Source: Acidimicrobiaceae bacterium (GTDB lineage: Bacteria; Actinomycetota; Acidimicrobiia; Acidimicrobiales; RAAP-2). Taken from it: DNA of 64,000 bases. The notes under the pieces were generated by a model. It was not told the origin of the DNA, made no database searches, and saw nothing but the letters and a program-made list of their open reading frames with translations. The stretch spans positions 1 to 64,000 of the forward strand of contig PKWY01000027.1 in assembly GCA_003132205.1 (NCBI GenBank), written 5' to 3'. Shown one piece after another: positions 60,187 to 64,000 of this stretch (the first letter of the stretch is position 1; every line of letters begins with the position of its first letter). Both the position numbers and the translations under genes were made by a program.

Positions 60187-61409
60187 GCACGCTTCGCTGG
60201 TCCGACCACGTGATTGTCGTAGGCGGCGGGCTCGCGGGATGGCGCTTCGTCGAGGCGCTTCGTCGAGAGGGCTACGAGGGCGCCCTCACGTTGATCGGCG
60301 ACGAGCCCCACGCACCCTACGACCGGCCCCCGCTTTCGAAGCAGGTGCTCTCCGGCAAGTGGGACGTCGAGAAGACGCTGCTCGCGACGCCCGCCTTGGT
60401 CGAGAAGTGCGGAGTCACCATGCACCTGGGGGTACCGGTCACCGACCTCGACGTCGCCACCACCACCGTGCGCCTGAAGAATGAAACGGCAATCAGCGGG
60501 ACGCACGTGGTGATTGCGACCGGTGCCAAGGCGCGACGCCTCCCGTTCAGCGCGGACGCCCAGATCCACACCGTTCGAAGCCGTGATGACGTGCTCGGCC
60601 TCAACGAGGAACTAACCAGCCTGTCCGCCGCCAGCGTGATCGCGATCATTGGCGGAGGCTTCATCGGAGCCGAAGCCGCGACGTCGCTGCACGCGCGCGG
60701 CTTCGTCCCACTGGTGCTCGAGGCGGCCGCTCGGCCGCTCGTGAACGTCCTTGGCCCCGAGGTCTCGGCGTGGCTCGCGGGCCTCGCCGGCGACGCGGGA
60801 ATCGAACTCCGAAACGAGCAACGGATCGCGGACGTCGTCGCCACTGACGAAGGTTTCAGTGTCGTGTTCGCCGACGGCGGCACCCTCGCAGCCGCCGCGG
60901 TCATCGTCGGCGCGGGGGCCGTGACCAACGATGAATGGCTGAAGACCTCGGGCCTGACGATAGACAATGGCGTAGTCGTCGACGAGAACCTCCTCGCCAC
61001 CGAACGCATCGGCGCCATTGGCGACGTCGCTCGCTTCATGTGGAGAAGCACCACCGGCACCGAGCTCGTTCGAATCGAACACTGGCAGGTGGCGAACGAC
61101 CACGCGGCGCATCTGGCGCGCTACTGGACGGGCGGCGTGACACCCGCTGCCCTGATGGTACCCTATTTCTGGTCCGACCAGTACGGCAAGAAGATCCAGA
61201 TGCTCGGCCACGCCAAGCCGACCGACACGGTGACGCGCGTGAGCGGCTCGAATGAGGAGGGCAAGTGGGTCGCGCTCTACTCGCGTGACGGCATCGTCAC
61301 CGGGGTGGTGGCCCTAAGCCAGCCCCGAGCGCTGATGCTCTCGAAGACATTGCTCGACGCACCCACCACCCTTGACGAGGCGCTGGAACGCGCGCCGTGG
61401 GCCAGCTAG
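60183..61409 (+). CDS. FAD-dependent pyridine nucleotide-disulphide oxidoreductase (ferredoxin reductase-like)
   Basis: A 408-residue flavoprotein, ATG 60183. FAD motif VIVVGGGLAGWRFVE and the contact segment DRPPLSKQVLSGKW, NAD motif AIIGGGFIGAEAATSL, and the family GAIGDVARF near 285. C-terminal part (about 320-408) is the reductase interface with EHWQVANDHA. It moves electrons from NAD(P)H to a ferredoxin, rubredoxin or an oxygenase partner. No ferredoxin gene is adjacent. It is the last gene of the run from xseA and overlaps the convergent FGGY kinase stop by 4 bases. Confidence 0.9.
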   Translation: MSTLRWSDHVIVVGGGLAGWRFVEALRREGYEGALTLIGDEPHAPYDRPPLSKQVLSGKWDVEKTLLATPALVEKCGVTMHLGVPVTDLDVATTTVRLKNETAISGTHVVIATGAKARRLPFSADAQIHTVRSRDDVLGLNEELTSLSAASVIAIIGGGFIGAEAATSLHARGFVPLVLEAAARPLVNVLGPEVSAWLAGLAGDAGIELRNEQRIADVVATDEGFSVVFADGGTLAAAAVIVGAGAVTNDEWLKTSGLTIDNGVVVDENLLATERIGAIGDVARFMWRSTTGTELVRIEHWQVANDHAAHLARYWTGGVTPAALMVPYFWSDQYGKKIQMLGHAKPTDTVTRVSGSNEEGKWVALYSRDGIVTGVVALSQPRALMLSKTLLDAPTTLDEALERAPWAS

Positions 61410-62857
61410 AACTGAACGCTGCTCAACTCCGGAATTGTCTTTTCCACGCGTTGAACCATCGAGGACCATTGGGAGCGAAGAGCGAGACGCTCATCGCCGC
61501 TTAGTTGGGGCACGTACACCTCGACCGGCGACCAGAGCTTCTCAACGTCGCCGAGGGTCAGGTGGCCGGCGCTTACGAGCGCCATCAGGCCCGCGCCACG
61601 GGTAGTGGCCTCGCGCTGGGGAGAGATGGTCACTGCCAGTCCCGTGAAGTCGGCGAGCGACTGCACGAGGAACTTGTTCGCGCTCATGCCCCCGTCGACC
61701 CGGATCTCGTCGATGGTCTCTCCGGTCTCGATCTGGGCGGCGTCGATGAGATCGGCGCCACGATGGGCGATTCCTTCCAGGACGGCCCGGACCAGGTGGG
61801 CTTTCTTCGAACCGCGGGTGAGCCCGAAGAAGCCGGCGCGCGCGCCGAAGTCCCATTGGGGGGTTCCAAGCCCCGAAAGAGCGGGAACAAACCAGACGCC
61901 GTCGCTCGTGGGCACCGACGTCGCGACCACCTCGGAGTCGTCGGGATCGATGATGAAGCCGAGGTCGTCACGAAGCCATTCGATGCAGGACCCTGCGGCG
62001 AGGGCGATCGCTTCGATGCCCCAGACGATCTTGCCGCCCTGGCTGCGCGCGACGACGGGAAAGCATCCCGAGGGAAATCGGTTCATCGTCGTCGGTCCGA
62101 CTTCGCCGTGAACCATGTCGAGCATGGCCCCCGTCCCAAAGGTGATCTTCACGCCCTTGGTGATGCAGCACTGCCCGAAGAGCGATGCCGGCTGGTCCCC
62201 GATGAGCGCCGTGATCGGAGGCGAGCCCGGAAGGGCGCTCGCGATGCCGTGCGCCCCCATGGTGTCCACGATCTCGGGCATCATGGCGATGTCGAGCCCG
62301 AGAACGTCGATGGTGTGCTGATCCCATCCGTCGACGCCGACAGCCACCAGCCCGTTGACGCCCGCGTTGGAGCGGTCGGTGACGTGCAAGCCGCCTTGGC
62401 TGAGGTGCCAGGCGATCCAGGTCTCGATCGTGGCGAACCTGAGCTCGCTGGCCGGGCGGCCCGAGTGCTTCACGAGCCACTGGACCTTTGTCGCTGATTG
62501 GTTCGGGGCGAGTCGGAGTCCTTCTCCTTGCAGGATGAGACAGTCGATGACCGTGCGTAGGTCCTGCCAACCGAGCGCGGGCCCGACGGACTCACCCGTC
62601 GCGGGGTCGAACACGATGGTGGTCGCGCGCTGGTTCGTGATGCCCACCACCTCGCAGTGCCCGCCGTCGGCCAGCGTTTGCCGCGCCAGACCGAGGGCGA
62701 CGCTCGCAATCTCAACGGCGTCGAGCTCGACCTCGCCAGGGTTCGGGGTGGTGATGCTGAGTGCCTGCTGATGGATGTGCGAAAGCTCACCCGAGATGTC
62801 GACCAAGGCCGTTCGAACCGTGGTGGTTCCGACGTCGATGGCGAGGGCCTTCACCAT
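61406..62857 (-). CDS. FGGY-family carbohydrate kinase, glycerol kinase-like
   Basis: A 483-residue kinase. ATG 62857 is preferred; an extended frame to 63049 lies in the FAD oxidase gene. Motifs: AIDVGTTTVRTALVD (ATP-binding phosphate loop), GITNQRATTIVF, GDQPASLFGQC, KITFGTGAM and VDGGMSANKFLVQ. The gene is next to an alkylglycerone-phosphate synthase-like FAD enzyme, with 7-base overlap, so glycerol or a related triose may be the substrate. Classical GlpK specificity cannot be assigned from these motifs alone. Confidence 0.86.
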   Translation of the reverse strand: MVKALAIDVGTTTVRTALVDISGELSHIHQQALSITTPNPGEVELDAVEIASVALGLARQTLADGGHCEVVGITNQRATTIVFDPATGESVGPALGWQDLRTVIDCLILQGEGLRLAPNQSATKVQWLVKHSGRPASELRFATIETWIAWHLSQGGLHVTDRSNAGVNGLVAVGVDGWDQHTIDVLGLDIAMMPEIVDTMGAHGIASALPGSPPITALIGDQPASLFGQCCITKGVKITFGTGAMLDMVHGEVGPTTMNRFPSGCFPVVARSQGGKIVWGIEAIALAAGSCIEWLRDDLGFIIDPDDSEVVATSVPTSDGVWFVPALSGLGTPQWDFGARAGFFGLTRGSKKAHLVRAVLEGIAHRGADLIDAAQIETGETIDEIRVDGGMSANKFLVQSLADFTGLAVTISPQREATTRGAGLMALVSAGHLTLGDVEKLWSPVEVYVPQLSGDERLALRSQWSSMVQRVEKTIPELSSVQF

Positions 62858-64000
62858 GACGCGCCTCCAATGCCGAGCGCGCCGGGATTGAGGATATCGA
62901 GCGGATCGAGGACGGCCTTCTGCGAAACGAGCAGCGGGTAGGCGCTGGCGAGCGCTTCGGGGACGAAGCGAGCGCGATTCCGGCCGATGCCGTGGTGGTG
63001 ACTCAACGAGCCTCCGCAGGCGAGCACCGTCCTTGAGGCCTCGTCCCACGCCCGGCGGTAGAAGGCCGTGTGGTCTCCCTCGGGCTTGCCCGCGAAGGTG
63101 AAGTAGAGACAGGCGCCGTCAATGTACGCGTGCGACTGATGCACCGACACGGCCAGCATTTCGTTGATGGCGCTGAGGGCCGCAACGACCCTCTCGTGCA
63201 TGTCGGGCAGTGTCGACCATGGCCCGGCGACTTCGATCGTGTCGACGACGATGCCGTGCTCCCACAGGGGGGCAAGCGCGCTGACATCGTTGCGGTGGGC
63301 AATCCACGTCGCGACCAAGGACTGATCCAGGAAGGAGGCCTGCGCGCACTCTCGGCGTACTATTTCCATGGTGGCGTTCACGAGGAGCTGGTCGCCTTCA
63401 TCGAGCACGACGAGCGCGCACTGGGGGACCTCGAAGTTCCTCAAGGTCTCGGTCTCGTCGTAGAGGCGAAGGACCGCGGGTCGGGCGTCTCGTTGCATGA
63501 TCCGCCGGCACGCTTCGAGGCCCCCGGCGAAGGTGTCGAATCCGTACGCCGCGCGTTGCTCGTAGGGGGCGACGGGGTGCATCGCCAAGGTGGCCTCAGT
63601 GATGATCCCTAACGTCCCTTCGCAGCCAATGAAGAGCTGCATGAGGTCGGGCCCGACCGCCTGGCGCGGTCCGCGCCCGCCGAGTTCAATGACGTCGCCG
63701 TTCGCGAGCACTACCGTGAGACCGCGCACGATGTCCTCGATCTTCCCGTAGCGATTCGAATACTGGCCAGCGCCCCGGCACGCGATCCATCCGCCCACCG
63801 TCGCGAGGTCGAATGATTGGGGAAAGTGGCCGACGGTCCAACCACGATCCTTCACGTAGGACTCGAGCTCGGGGCCGAAGGTCCCCGCTTCAACGTTCAC
63901 GGTGCCCGAGACCTCGTCGATGGACACGATTCGATTCAGACCAGTGAGGTCGAGGGCGATTCCCCCGGTAGGGGCGACGGCCCCGCCCACCACGCCCGAG
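62851..64000 (-). CDS. FAD-binding oxidase, alkyl-DHAP synthase/D-lactate dehydrogenase-like, 5' cut by window edge
   Basis: The gene continues past base 64000. 380 residues from GTG 63993 are visible and earlier codons are open. FAD-binding PCMH part: VEAGTFGPELES, VGHFPQSFDLATVGGW, CRGAGQYSNRYGKIEDIVRG and GCEGTLGIITEATL. The C-terminal half contains SLSHHHGIGRNRARF, the HHH motif of alkyldihydroxyacetonephosphate synthases that bind FAD near His, and ends DPLDILNPGALG. It may make ether lipid precursors or oxidise a hydroxy acid. Adjacent FGGY kinase could feed phosphorylated triose. Confidence 0.85.
   Translation of the reverse strand, partial: SGVVGGAVAPTGGIALDLTGLNRIVSIDEVSGTVNVEAGTFGPELESYVKDRGWTVGHFPQSFDLATVGGWIACRGAGQYSNRYGKIEDIVRGLTVVLANGDVIELGGRGPRQAVGPDLMQLFIGCEGTLGIITEATLAMHPVAPYEQRAAYGFDTFAGGLEACRRIMQRDARPAVLRLYDETETLRNFEVPQCALVVLDEGDQLLVNATMEIVRRECAQASFLDQSLVATWIAHRNDVSALAPLWEHGIVVDTIEVAGPWSTLPDMHERVVAALSAINEMLAVSVHQSHAYIDGACLYFTFAGKPEGDHTAFYRRAWDEASRTVLACGGSLSHHHGIGRNRARFVPEALASAYPLLVSQKAVLDPLDILNPGALGIGGASW

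Overview
The window is high-GC chromosomal DNA that reads like an actinobacterium. Support comes from the codon bias, a mycothiol-dependent maleylpyruvate-isomerase-type protein, GTG starts, a type A RNase P RNA and frequent 4-nt ATGA gene overlaps. An Acidimicrobiia-like lineage is possible, but the sequence alone does not prove it. Nothing here marks it as a plasmid or phage.

Layout. 1-2.5 kb: the tail of an oxidoreductase, a small membrane protein, a stretch with helically phased GTCCA repeats, and a stand-alone protein with a nuclease-like motif. 2.8-17.9 kb: a coherent sugar-catabolism regulon. It holds an ABC sugar importer (binding protein, two permeases, ATPase), an IclR repressor, an enolase-superfamily sugar-acid dehydratase, a mutarotase-like protein, an FAH-family hydrolase, a fused FAD/Fe-S lactate-or-glycolate dehydrogenase, two SDR dehydrogenases, a zinc alcohol dehydrogenase and an SMP-30 lactonase. 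The parts list matches the non-phosphorylative route for 6-deoxyhexoses or pentoses: sugar, lactone, aldonate, 2-keto-3-deoxyaldonate, 2,4-diketo acid, then pyruvate plus lactate or glycolate. Two matching GGAAC-N3-GTTCC operators, one over the transporter promoter and one over the iclR promoter, tie it together.

18-22.1 kb is a graveyard: a HipA-like kinase with an apparent N-terminal frameshift, a 3' tRNA-Val fragment broken exactly in the anticodon loop, two decayed Cas1-like genes (one with remnants of a C-terminal zinc ribbon and HTH) and a class III aminotransferase pseudogene that joins a Cas1 fragment at a sharp junction. No CRISPR array, cas2 or integrase is visible. 22.4-25.8 kb: four minus-strand enzymes (isochorismatase-like, D-threonine aldolase/DSD1-like, flavin-reductase-like, nitroreductase).

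26-44 kb concerns ion homeostasis and stress: a type II P-type cation ATPase, two TrkA-N proteins, Hsp20, a fatty acid desaturase, a truncated circularly permuted ATP-grasp fragment, and a large Kdp potassium locus. That locus has kdpE and a short DUF4118 kinase on the minus strand, facing a 27-residue peptide gene, kdpF, kdpA, kdpB, kdpC, a kinase-less DUF4118 protein and a full-length kdpD on the plus strand.

44-64 kb is mostly ordinary: oxidoreductases, an MFS transporter, an EEP phosphatase, a tight PhzF/PNPOx/NUDIX/zinc-ribbon/histidine-phosphatase operon, HlyIII, an aldo/keto reductase behind a long inverted repeat, a CydDC-like exporter pair with one degenerate ATP site, a TM0106-type RecB-like nuclease, rnpB (minus), xseA-xseB, an MBL hydrolase, a ferredoxin-reductase-like flavoprotein, an FGGY kinase and an alkyl-DHAP-synthase-like FAD oxidase running off the right end.
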